Below are positions 7,323 through 12,142 of a stretch of DNA of 12,142 nucleotides, in pieces. The DNA is taken from positions 1 through 12,142 of the forward strand of contig JANNNQ010000108.1 in the NCBI GenBank assembly GCA_031398625.1, read 5' to 3'. The stretch comes from CAIUGU01 sp031398625 (GTDB taxonomy: Bacteria > Pseudomonadota > Gammaproteobacteria > Steroidobacterales > Steroidobacteraceae). Under the pieces are notes generated by a model, which worked only from the letters and a program-made list of their open reading frames with translations, did not search any database and was not told the DNA's origin. Within the stretch, counting starts at the first letter, position 1; each line of letters begins with the position of its first letter. Both the position numbers and the translations under genes were made by a program.

Positions 7323-8099
7323 TCAAACTGCTTCCCGCGAACGGACCGGCTGCGATTCACGCGCAAGGACCGCAAGGCCCTGCAGCACAAGGTCAGGGAT
7401 GCGCCGCACCGGCGTCGCGATGATCCGCTCCAGCCGGTCTGCGGCCCCTCCGGTCAGCAGCAGCGCAGGCGACTCACCGCACAGCTTCAGCAGCGTGGCT
7501 TGGGCTCGCTCGACCAAGGCTGTCAATGATTGGACCGCTCCCTGGTACACGGCCCCCAATGTGTTGTCGGCGAACAAGCCCTCGCCCAGACGTCCATCTT
7601 GCGCCCGCACCGCAATGTCACTCGTGTGCCTCATTAGACTTGAGATCATGAGATCGGGACCGGGCACGATGACGCCGCCAAGATGCAATCCTGACGCGTC
7701 GATACCATCAACGGTCATGGCAGTACCCACATTGACCACGCACGCCGGTCCCGGTTCCAGTCCGTGGGCGCCGATCATTGCCGCCCACCTGTCGACACCC
7801 AGCTTTTCGGGGGCGGTGTAACCGTTGCGTACTCCACCGGCCGCCGCGGAAGCCTGCATGAACTCCGGAGGAAAGCCACAGGTCTCAAGGGCTGCCTCGC
7901 GTAAGAGCGTGGCAATGCGCTCCCCCCCGACATTCGCGACGACAATCCTCTCAATTCGGCCGGCGGGTGTCAGCACTTTGGCGCGCAGCTGTATTGGCCC
8001 CCAGCCGGCATAGCTATCCGCATGCTGCGTTCCCAGCCCATGCTCGCCAAGGAGCGCCCACTTGATGCGGGTATTGCCGGTGTCGATGAGCAGAATCAT
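7323..8099 (-). CDS. coaX: Type III pantothenate kinase
   Basis: It phosphorylates pantothenate with ATP, the first step of coenzyme A synthesis. The type III (CoaX) branch is not feedback inhibited by CoA. The 258 residues match the family. Motifs seen are the phosphate-binding LLIDTGNTRIKW (from residue 3), the catalytic GVDRWAAM with Asp103, and the second phosphate motif VVNVGTAMTVD (121-131). In many relatives the residue before VGTA is Asp, while here it is Asn123. Asp131 and the GT core remain, so activity is still likely. The ATG at 8097-8099 starts directly at the conserved strand. Longer in-frame extensions run into birA. It begins eight bases after the birA stop, so the two are almost certainly cotranscribed, a pairing seen widely in proteobacteria. 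Confidence 0.95.
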   Translation of the reverse strand: MILLIDTGNTRIKWALLGEHGLGTQHADSYAGWGPIQLRAKVLTPAGRIERIVVANVGGERIATLLREAALETCGFPPEFMQASAAAGGVRNGYTAPEKLGVDRWAAMIGAHGLEPGPACVVNVGTAMTVDGIDASGLHLGGVIVPGPDLMISSLMRHTSDIAVRAQDGRLGEGLFADNTLGAVYQGAVQSLTALVERAQATLLKLCGESPALLLTGGAADRLERIIATPVRRIPDLVLQGLAVLARESQPVRSREAV

Positions 8100-8107
8100 G
8101 GTTCTGT

Positions 8108-9157
8108 TTATGCCTTGATCGCCCGCAGACTGACGTCGGCGGAAATGAAGCGTTGCAACGCACCCCGTACCTCGACTTGCAGGGCCCCGTCCTGAGCGAC
8201 GCCTCTTGCCGTGCCAAGCACTGATTCGTTCCCTGCGATTACTTTCACGGGCGCGTTGGCCAGGGAGTCGTATGTCTGCCATTCACGGGCAAAGGCATCG
8301 AACCCATGCGTGCCGAACTCCTGCAAGGCAGCAATGAACTGGACGATCAGTACACCCGTCAGTGTGTTCCGGTCCGGCAAACGCTCCCTCAGAATCTCAG
8401 CAAGGTCTGCTACCAGGGCTGCCTGTTGCTCGGCCAGCGCGATCCGCACGGCCGCCGGCATGCGCATGTTCAATCCAAGGCCGATCACCACTTGAGTCGG
8501 GCCGGAGGATTCGCCCCTCACTTCAATCAGCACGCCCGCGAGCTTGCGACCTTGCCAGACGATATCGTTAGGCCACTTGAGTCCGATACCCGCTCCGCCG
8601 AACTGCTTCAAGGCGCGCATGATGGCAACGCCGATCGCGAGACTGAGCGCGGACAGTGTGGGTGGTGATTCAGCAAACCGCCAGGCGAGCGAGAGACATA
8701 ATCCAAAACCGAAAGGGGCGACCCAGGTCCGGCCACGCCGGCCGCGACCGGCATGCTGCACTTCGGCAACGCAGACACATGCCCGTTGAACTGCGGGCCC
8801 CGGACTGTCAACGAGATGTCGATTCGTCGAGTCCACCTGGAGGAGGACATCGAGCCGCTCGATTGTCCCACGCTGGGGAATCTCCTTGAGAATCGCTTGG
8901 CTTGCATAGAGATCAACCGCTCGGGGCAGCCGGTAGCCTTGGCGTGGAACAGCCTGGATTTCTATGTCCAGCGCCCGCAACGACCGGACCAGTTTCCAGA
9001 TTGCGCTTCGGGAAACCTTGAGCCGGGCGGCCAGCGTTTCGCCGGAATGAAACCTGCCGTCTGCCAACAGCGCCAGCAGTCGCTCACGGCGTGGGACTGC
9101 CGGTTTGCGCGTGAGAGACGCGACGCGGGATTTCTTCATCGGGGACGCAAAAGCCAT
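8108..9157 (-). CDS. birA: Bifunctional biotin-protein ligase / biotin operon repressor
   Basis: It makes biotinyl-AMP and transfers biotin to the carrier lysine of acetyl-CoA carboxylase (AccB). The N-terminal winged helix (about residues 24-78: RFHSGETLAARLKVSRSAIW ending PRQGYRLP) makes it also a candidate repressor of biotin synthesis genes. The catalytic core has VDSTN (108-112), the biotinyl-AMP loop GRGRRGR (138-144) and KWPNDI (194-199) followed by KLAGVLIE. The C-terminal SH3-like domain follows to residue 349. The ATG at 9155-9157 gives 349 residues. A second ATG at 9137-9139 overlaps the plsY stop in an ATGA arrangement and would give 343 residues by translational coupling. Both are plausible. 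No biotin biosynthesis gene is in the window. Confidence 0.95.
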   Translation of the reverse strand: MAFASPMKKSRVASLTRKPAVPRRERLLALLADGRFHSGETLAARLKVSRSAIWKLVRSLRALDIEIQAVPRQGYRLPRAVDLYASQAILKEIPQRGTIERLDVLLQVDSTNRHLVDSPGPAVQRACVCVAEVQHAGRGRRGRTWVAPFGFGLCLSLAWRFAESPPTLSALSLAIGVAIMRALKQFGGAGIGLKWPNDIVWQGRKLAGVLIEVRGESSGPTQVVIGLGLNMRMPAAVRIALAEQQAALVADLAEILRERLPDRNTLTGVLIVQFIAALQEFGTHGFDAFAREWQTYDSLANAPVKVIAGNESVLGTARGVAQDGALQVEVRGALQRFISADVSLRAIKA

Positions 9158-9780
9158 AGTCGGCGAGCCCTACCTTCTTCTCCGCCAATCATCCTGCGGA
9201 TATTGCTCCTGTGGGTGTATGCCACGAACACGGCGGCCACCACGGACAGGACCAGGAGGGCATTCCCAGGAGGAGAACCCCGCATCATGAGATATGCAGG
9301 AAAAGTCACGCCAGCAAGTACCGTCCCCAGGCCCACAAACCCGGTGAGCATGACGGTCAGCATCCAGACGGCGATCATGGGCACCAGTGCAGCAGGCTGC
9401 AGACCGAGCAGGACACCAACGAACGTGGCCGCCCCCTTGCCACCGCGGAACTCGTGCCATACAGGGTAGACGTGACCGACAACGACTGCCGCCGCACAGG
9501 CAATGGACAACCAATGGCGATCGACCGCAGCATCAGGCGCGACCCCAGGCAAGGCAAGCGCCGGAAGCACACTCACGGCGAAAAGGCCCTTCCCGATATC
9601 AATCAGCATCACCCAAAAGGCAAACGCGGCCCCCTGGGTCCGCATTGCATTGGTACCCCCAGCGTTGCCGCTGCCTTGCTGGCGAATGTCGATGCCACCT
9701 CGCAACGCTCCCACGACAAGGCTGCCTATGATGGCCCCCGAGAGATACGCAAGCAGGCTTTTGATTCCAAGTTCGAGCAC
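9136..9780 (-). CDS. plsY: Glycerol-3-phosphate acyltransferase, acyl-phosphate dependent
   Basis: This inner-membrane enzyme acylates sn-glycerol 3-phosphate at position 1 using acyl-phosphate made by PlsX, the first step of phospholipid synthesis. The 214-residue protein is strongly hydrophobic, with about five helices. The family motifs are intact: GSGNAGGTN (36-44), DIGKG (61-65), GHVYPVWHEFRGGKGA (near 102-117) and the C-terminal THRSNIRR. The start is GTG at 9778-9780, with GGGGAG five to six bases upstream and an extended -10 promoter candidate behind it. It overlaps birA, indicating coupled expression. In many gammaproteobacteria plsY is divergent from tsaD, but no tsaD is found here. 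Confidence 0.95.
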   Translation of the reverse strand: MLELGIKSLLAYLSGAIIGSLVVGALRGGIDIRQQGSGNAGGTNAMRTQGAAFAFWVMLIDIGKGLFAVSVLPALALPGVAPDAAVDRHWLSIACAAAVVVGHVYPVWHEFRGGKGAATFVGVLLGLQPAALVPMIAVWMLTVMLTGFVGLGTVLAGVTFPAYLMMRGSPPGNALLVLSVVAAVFVAYTHRSNIRRMIGGEEGRARRLWLLRPR

Positions 9781-9804
9781 GTTTTCTCCCCGGCGGGAGG
9801 CACG

Positions 9805-9813
9805 ATTCTAGCA
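9805..9813 (-). promoter_or_regulatory. Extended -10 promoter candidate for the plsY operon
   Basis: The minus strand reads TGCTAGAAT, an extended -10 (TGn plus TAGAAT, one mismatch to TATAAT), about 25 bases before the GTG start. No good -35 is seen, which fits extended -10 promoters. Confidence 0.45.
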
Positions 9814-9835
9814 GCCTGAGACCGACAGACTGGCC

Positions 9836-9849
9836 CCGGCCGCGGCCGG
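9836..9849. repeat. 14-base perfect GC palindrome
   Basis: CCGGCCGCGGCCGG is a perfect palindrome lying just upstream of the plsY promoter candidate and downstream of the membrane-protein gene at 9924-10412. In that gene's direction it could form a strong hairpin, but no T-run follows, so it is not called a terminator. Confidence 0.5.
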
Positions 9850-9923
9850 ACAAAACAGGCATGGGATGCCAGAGGCGAAACTCCCGAAGCCTCCTCGACT
9901 ACGGGTCGGTTTCGATGTGGTCC

Positions 9924-10412
9924 TTACAGTAGAGCCGCAAAGGACGGGAGGAGCCGGCCGGTGGTGATGATGCCAGCCCAGAAGAACAGCGACAGCCCGC
10001 ACACGATCTTGGCATGCGTCGAGGCGTCTACCCCGGGACCCCACTCGTTCACGTGCCGCGCCAGCTTCAGCTCAAACCACAGCGCGTTCAACCCCGCCAG
10101 CAGGATGAACACCATCTTCATCTGGAACGACGGGTTCACCCCGTACCCCAACGGGTCCGACAGGAAGAACAGCACCCCCGTCACCAGGTTGATCCCGAAC
10201 CCCACGAACACCAGCGGCAGCAGCTTGTGCAGCGGCGCCACCGGCAGCCGCTTGCCCACTCCCAGCACCCGCAGGTCCAGCACTGCGATGCCCCCGATTA
10301 GGATCGCCAACCCGATGAAGTGCAGCGTCTCCAGCACCGGGAAGATCCATACCGACGTCTTCACCGTCGTCCCGATCCACGTCCCGTCCAGCGATTGCAG
10401 TAAATCCATCAT
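9924..10412 (-). CDS. Small four-helix membrane protein (DUF6644-like)
   Basis: This is a 162-residue integral membrane protein of unknown function. Four hydrophobic segments are seen: VWIFPVLETLHFIGLAILIG (near 20-40), LLPLVFVGFGINLVTGVLFF, MVFILLAGLNALWF, and IVCGLSLFFWAGIITTGRLL. Conserved-looking features are the ETLHF in helix 1, DLRVLGVGKRLP after it, and SFQMKM before helix 3. From memory this matches the uncharacterised DUF6644 family, which I cannot confirm here. Two adjacent ATG codons (10410-10412 and 10407-10409) are possible starts. A GTG at 10434-10436 would add eight residues. A homologous gene lies upstream on the same strand (10568 onward), so it is a tandem pair. His/Glu in helix 1 hints at a metal or heme site, but that is speculation. 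Confidence 0.78.
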   Translation of the reverse strand: MMDLLQSLDGTWIGTTVKTSVWIFPVLETLHFIGLAILIGGIAVLDLRVLGVGKRLPVAPLHKLLPLVFVGFGINLVTGVLFFLSDPLGYGVNPSFQMKMVFILLAGLNALWFELKLARHVNEWGPGVDASTHAKIVCGLSLFFWAGIITTGRLLPSFAALL

Positions 10413-10450
10413 CTTGGCTGTCTCTCGAAGTTGCACTTCACGGCCGGCAA

Positions 10451-10487
10451 TACCTAGTCATTACGCACACCCACCCCATGGAGGGGT
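10451..10487 (-). promoter_or_regulatory. Candidate promoter with inverted repeat, upstream of membrane-protein gene
   Basis: On the minus strand an inverted repeat ACCCC-TCCAT-GGGGT (10473-10487) is followed by TAGGTA (10451-10456), placed so that the repeat covers the expected -35 region. This layout is typical of an activator site. The spacing to the ATG at 10412 leaves a leader of about 30 bases. Pattern only; the regulator is unknown. Confidence 0.3.
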
Positions 10488-10567
10488 CGTCAGGAGCCAG
10501 TGACCATGATTCTCGGAAGGCCCCTGCGCAGGCAGGAATAGCCGGGAAAGGCTTGTCCCGTGTGCCA

Positions 10568-10945
10568 TCAGAACGGCGAAGAGAGGTAGGCGATCAACCG
10601 GCCGGCGACAATGGCACCCGCCCAGCTCACCAGTGACACCGTCGCCAGTACCTTTGCCAGGGGCGGCGTCTCCGCCACGTTCTCCCGCAGCACCTTGTTG
10701 TTCAGGTAAACGGCGATCAAGAGCCCCACCAGGATGGACAGCATCTTCCAGCGGAACGAGTTGCTGTAGTAATCCTTCGTTGCATCCGCCATGAACAGGA
10801 TCACACCAGACACCGCGTTCGCCACGAAGCCCACCCATACCCACGGCATCAGTTTCTGCAGCTCCGACAGGGGAAGCGGCTTCGCCACCCCCAGAATCCG
10901 TACGTCGATCACCACCAGCAAGCCCACCAGCAGTCCCAATCCGAG
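10568..10945 (-). pseudogene. Partial DUF6644-like membrane protein, N-terminus lost at junction
   Basis: The C-terminal two thirds of a second copy of the neighbouring membrane-protein family is present. It contains GLLVGLLVVIDVRILGVAKP, aligned with the AILIGGIAVLDLRVLGVGKR of the first copy, then SNSFRWKM aligned with NPSFQMKM, and finally SLVSWAGAIVAGRL aligned with SLFFWAGIITTGRL. The stop is TGA at 10568-10570. Similarity ends near 10,945 where the expected ETLHF-type helix start should be. The frame stays open beyond into antisense of truB and ribF, but that extension is low-complexity Arg/Gly sequence and not protein-like. The gene is therefore interrupted by the junction, not naturally fused. 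It precedes the intact copy by about 155 bases on the same strand. Confidence 0.75.
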
Positions 10946-10955
10946 CGCGACGCCG
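10935..10955. other. Junction between two unrelated DNA pieces
   Basis: Left of this point the minus strand codes for the membrane protein. Right of it the plus strand codes for the TruB tail. Both genes lack their N-termini, and the two are oriented head to head with no intergenic sequence. Base composition also shifts upward in G+C. The exact base cannot be fixed by eye. Confidence 0.7.
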
Positions 10956-11176
10956 GCCTGGAAGCCCTGCCGATCGTGCAGCTTACCGAGTTGGAGGTCG
11001 CCGCGATCGCGCGCGGCCAGTTCATCCGGCCGGCCGGAGGCCTGCCACAGCCGGCCGACCACTACCGATTGCAGAATCCCGCCGGGGCGCTCGTTGCCAT
11101 CGCCAGCGCCTCCGCCGGCCGGCTGGCGCCCGACAAGGTCTTCGTGGCACCGACCCCGGCGACTACCCCGACCTGA
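10943..11176 (+). CDS. truB: tRNA pseudouridine synthase B, C-terminal fragment
   Basis: About 77 residues remain of TruB, which makes pseudouridine 55 in the T loop of tRNAs. Only the C-terminal accessory (PUA-like) domain is present: EALPIVQLTELEVAAIARGQ, then YRLQNPAGALVAIASA and LAPDKVFVAP before the stop at 11174-11176. The catalytic domain, which should lie upstream, is missing because the sequence changes to the unrelated minus-strand membrane-protein gene. A GTG at 10976 is in frame but is probably an internal Val codon. The following ribF, 18 bases downstream, is the classical truB neighbour and supports the identification. Confidence 0.75.
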   Translation, partial: ERDAGLEALPIVQLTELEVAAIARGQFIRPAGGLPQPADHYRLQNPAGALVAIASASAGRLAPDKVFVAPTPATTPT

Positions 11177-11194
11177 ACGAGCCCGAACGCCGCC

Positions 11195-11953
11195 ATGCAG
11201 GTCGTTTACGGGGTGGAGCAGCTGGCGCCGGCCCATGGCCCGGCGTTCGTCGTTGTCGGCGTCTTCGACGGGCTGCACCTGGGGCATCAATACCTGCTGA
11301 GGCACCTCGCAGCGGAGGCGGATGCGCGTGCCGCTCGGCCGACCGTCATCACCTTCGACCACCACCCTGACGAGGTTTTGACGGGAACGGCCCCGCCGTT
11401 GCTGCTGGACCCGGGGGAGCGCCTGGAGCACCTCGCGGCGGCCGGCGTGGCGGTCACGGTGGTGCAGGACTTCGACGAGACCCTCCGGCACACGTCCTAC
11501 GACGCCTTCGTCGGGCGGATCCGTGCGCGCGTCCGCCTTCGCGGCTTCCTCATGACACCTGACGCCGCGTTCGGCTTTGAACGGCGGGGTACGCCTGGAT
11601 CGTTGTCCTCGCTGGGCGAGCGCGAAGGTTTCGACGTGGTGGTCGTCGCCCCGTTCATGTTCGATGGCCGCGCCGTTCGCAGCACGGAGATCCGGGAGCT
11701 GATCCGGTCCGGTGGTCTCGCGGACGCGGCGGCGCTGCTCGGCCGCCCGTTCACGCTGACAGGCTCGTGTGTCGGCGACACGCTCTCCTTCGCGCTGCCG
11801 CTGGCGCTGCCGCCCGCCGGGACGTATCCGGTCCGCCTGGGCCAGAAGGACGCGACCGTCGACATCCGCGATGGCGGCGTCCATCTCCGCGGTGTCGCGG
11901 CGACCGGGCGGGTGACGCTGGAGTTCCTCGGCGACGTGGGGGTCGTCGATTGA
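11195..11953 (+). CDS. ribF: RibF-like FAD synthetase with eroded riboflavin-kinase domain
   Basis: This is a 252-residue protein. The N-terminal nucleotidyltransferase half is intact: GVFDGLHLGH (22-31), TFDHHPDEVL (53-62), the DAAFGF segment (123-128) and RSTEIR (163-168), so FMN adenylylation to FAD is plausible. Normal bacterial RibF is about 300 residues or more, with a C-terminal riboflavin kinase. Here the C-terminal part is only about 68 residues, and the kinase signature GxTLGFPTANL is replaced by GDTLSFALPLAL (194-205), although flanking echoes such as PPAGTYPV and VTLEFLG remain. Kinase activity is therefore unlikely. The gene follows the truB tail by 18 bases. A weak Shine-Dalgarno precedes the ATG. 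The next gene is an FGGY kinase. Confidence 0.85.
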   Translation: MQVVYGVEQLAPAHGPAFVVVGVFDGLHLGHQYLLRHLAAEADARAARPTVITFDHHPDEVLTGTAPPLLLDPGERLEHLAAAGVAVTVVQDFDETLRHTSYDAFVGRIRARVRLRGFLMTPDAAFGFERRGTPGSLSSLGEREGFDVVVVAPFMFDGRAVRSTEIRELIRSGGLADAAALLGRPFTLTGSCVGDTLSFALPLALPPAGTYPVRLGQKDATVDIRDGGVHLRGVAATGRVTLEFLGDVGVVD

Positions 11954-11977
11954 CATCGCCGCGCCCGGCCGTATGCT
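11950..11977 (+). promoter_or_regulatory. Consensus-like promoter for the FGGY kinase
   Basis: A perfect TTGACA (11950-11955), overlapping the ribF stop, is followed 16 bases later by TATGCT (11972-11977). Initiation would fall near 11984, where the operator-like palindrome begins. Confidence 0.6.
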
Positions 11978-11983
11978 CACCAA

Positions 11984-12003
11984 GTCATCAGACGACTGAC
12001 GAC
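11984..12003 (+). promoter_or_regulatory. Operator-like 20-base imperfect palindrome
   Basis: GTCATCAGACGACTGACGAC matches its own reverse complement at 16 of 20 positions. It spans about +1 to +20 of the predicted kinase transcript, the position where a repressor blocks initiation or early elongation. The half-site style resembles GntR-type operators, but the regulator is not in the window. Confidence 0.5.
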
Positions 12004-12033
12004 CTTCGTGCGCGAAGAGGCACTGACCGGCGG

Positions 12034-12142
12034 ATGTATGCGATCGGCTGCGATGTGGGCTCGCAGAGTCTCAAGGGGATCCTGCTGGACCCTGCCGGGC
12101 GGGTGGTGGCCCAGGCGTCCGCCGCCTACGACGTCCAGTACC
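12034..12142 (+). CDS. FGGY-family carbohydrate kinase, N-terminal fragment
   Basis: The first 36 codons of a sugar kinase run off the right end. The sequence starts MYAIGCDVGSQSLKGILLD, which is the phosphate-1 motif (DxGSxSxK type) of the FGGY/actin-like fold, closest in style to xylulokinase. It would phosphorylate a pentose or related sugar with ATP in the cytoplasm. The ATG at 12034 is the first start in frame, with GAAGAGG upstream at somewhat long spacing. A promoter and operator candidate sit directly upstream, suggesting substrate-responsive control. The substrate cannot be assigned from this fragment. Confidence 0.8.
   Translation, partial: MYAIGCDVGSQSLKGILLDPAGRVVAQASAAYDVQY

Noticed and set aside
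7323..8282. A longer coaX with 61 extra N-terminal residues
   Set aside because: The extension lies inside birA and has no homology-like features. The family starts at the MILLIDTGNT segment.
10568..11983. A 471-codon minus-strand frame reading through the junction as if it were a fusion protein
   Set aside because: Only the last 120 or so residues are protein-like. The rest is Arg/Gly/Glu-rich antisense of truB and ribF, so the fusion is an artefact of the join.
1..12142. A new defence, phage or mobile-element system
   Set aside because: No transposase, integrase, toxin-antitoxin, nuclease or repeat array was found. All confident genes are housekeeping, signalling or catabolic.

Overview
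The window appears to be two unrelated pieces of DNA joined near position 10,945. Bases 1 to about 10,945 look like a chromosomal segment of a moderately high-GC gammaproteobacterium, probably Xanthomonadales-like. The evidence is the order plsY, birA, coaX, a SPOR-domain gene and tRNA-Thr(UGU), together with an HDOD-GGDEF protein, a PilZ protein and murI. Bases from about 10,945 to the right end look by eye even richer in G+C and carry a truB (tail only), a ribF-like gene and the start of an FGGY carbohydrate kinase. That order and style suggest Chloroflexota or Actinomycetota. The lineage names are inference from gene order and codon style, not from a search.

Layout, left to right. 1-165 holds no gene I can support. 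166-1731 (+) encodes an HDOD-GGDEF signalling protein, convergent with murI (1811-2680, -; glutamate racemase for peptidoglycan D-glutamate). murI is divergent from a small PilZ protein (2859-3137, +) that has its own promoter candidate. Next, on the minus strand and read from right to left, comes a long co-directional run: plsY (phospholipid synthesis), birA (biotin ligase and repressor), coaX (pantothenate kinase), a small c-type cytochrome, a SPOR-domain membrane protein, tRNA-Thr, an RpiR-family regulator and mmsA (methylmalonate-semialdehyde dehydrogenase). plsY/birA overlap and birA/coaX and cytochrome/SPOR are nearly contiguous, so these form tight housekeeping units. The tRNA and the RpiR gene each have their own sigma70-like promoter candidate. 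RpiR and mmsA look like a regulator-enzyme pair for valine, inositol or propionate-type catabolism.

Right of plsY are two small four-helix membrane proteins of one uncharacterised family (DUF6644-like, by my recollection). The first is complete (9924-10412, -). The second (10568 to about 10,945, -) loses its N-terminus at the junction. From the other side truB also loses its N-terminus at the same place. Two head-to-head genes both decapitated at one point are best explained by a chimeric assembly join, although a real insertion or recombination cannot be excluded from sequence alone. The right-hand piece contains a RibF-like FAD synthetase whose riboflavin-kinase half is eroded, followed by a consensus-like promoter with an operator-like palindrome in front of the FGGY kinase.

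I see no CRISPR array, insertion sequence, phage module or defence system. Most of the window is ordinary housekeeping DNA. The points worth a second look are the junction, the degenerate RibF, the cytochrome lacking an axial methionine, the regulated kinase promoter, and the paired uncharacterised membrane proteins.
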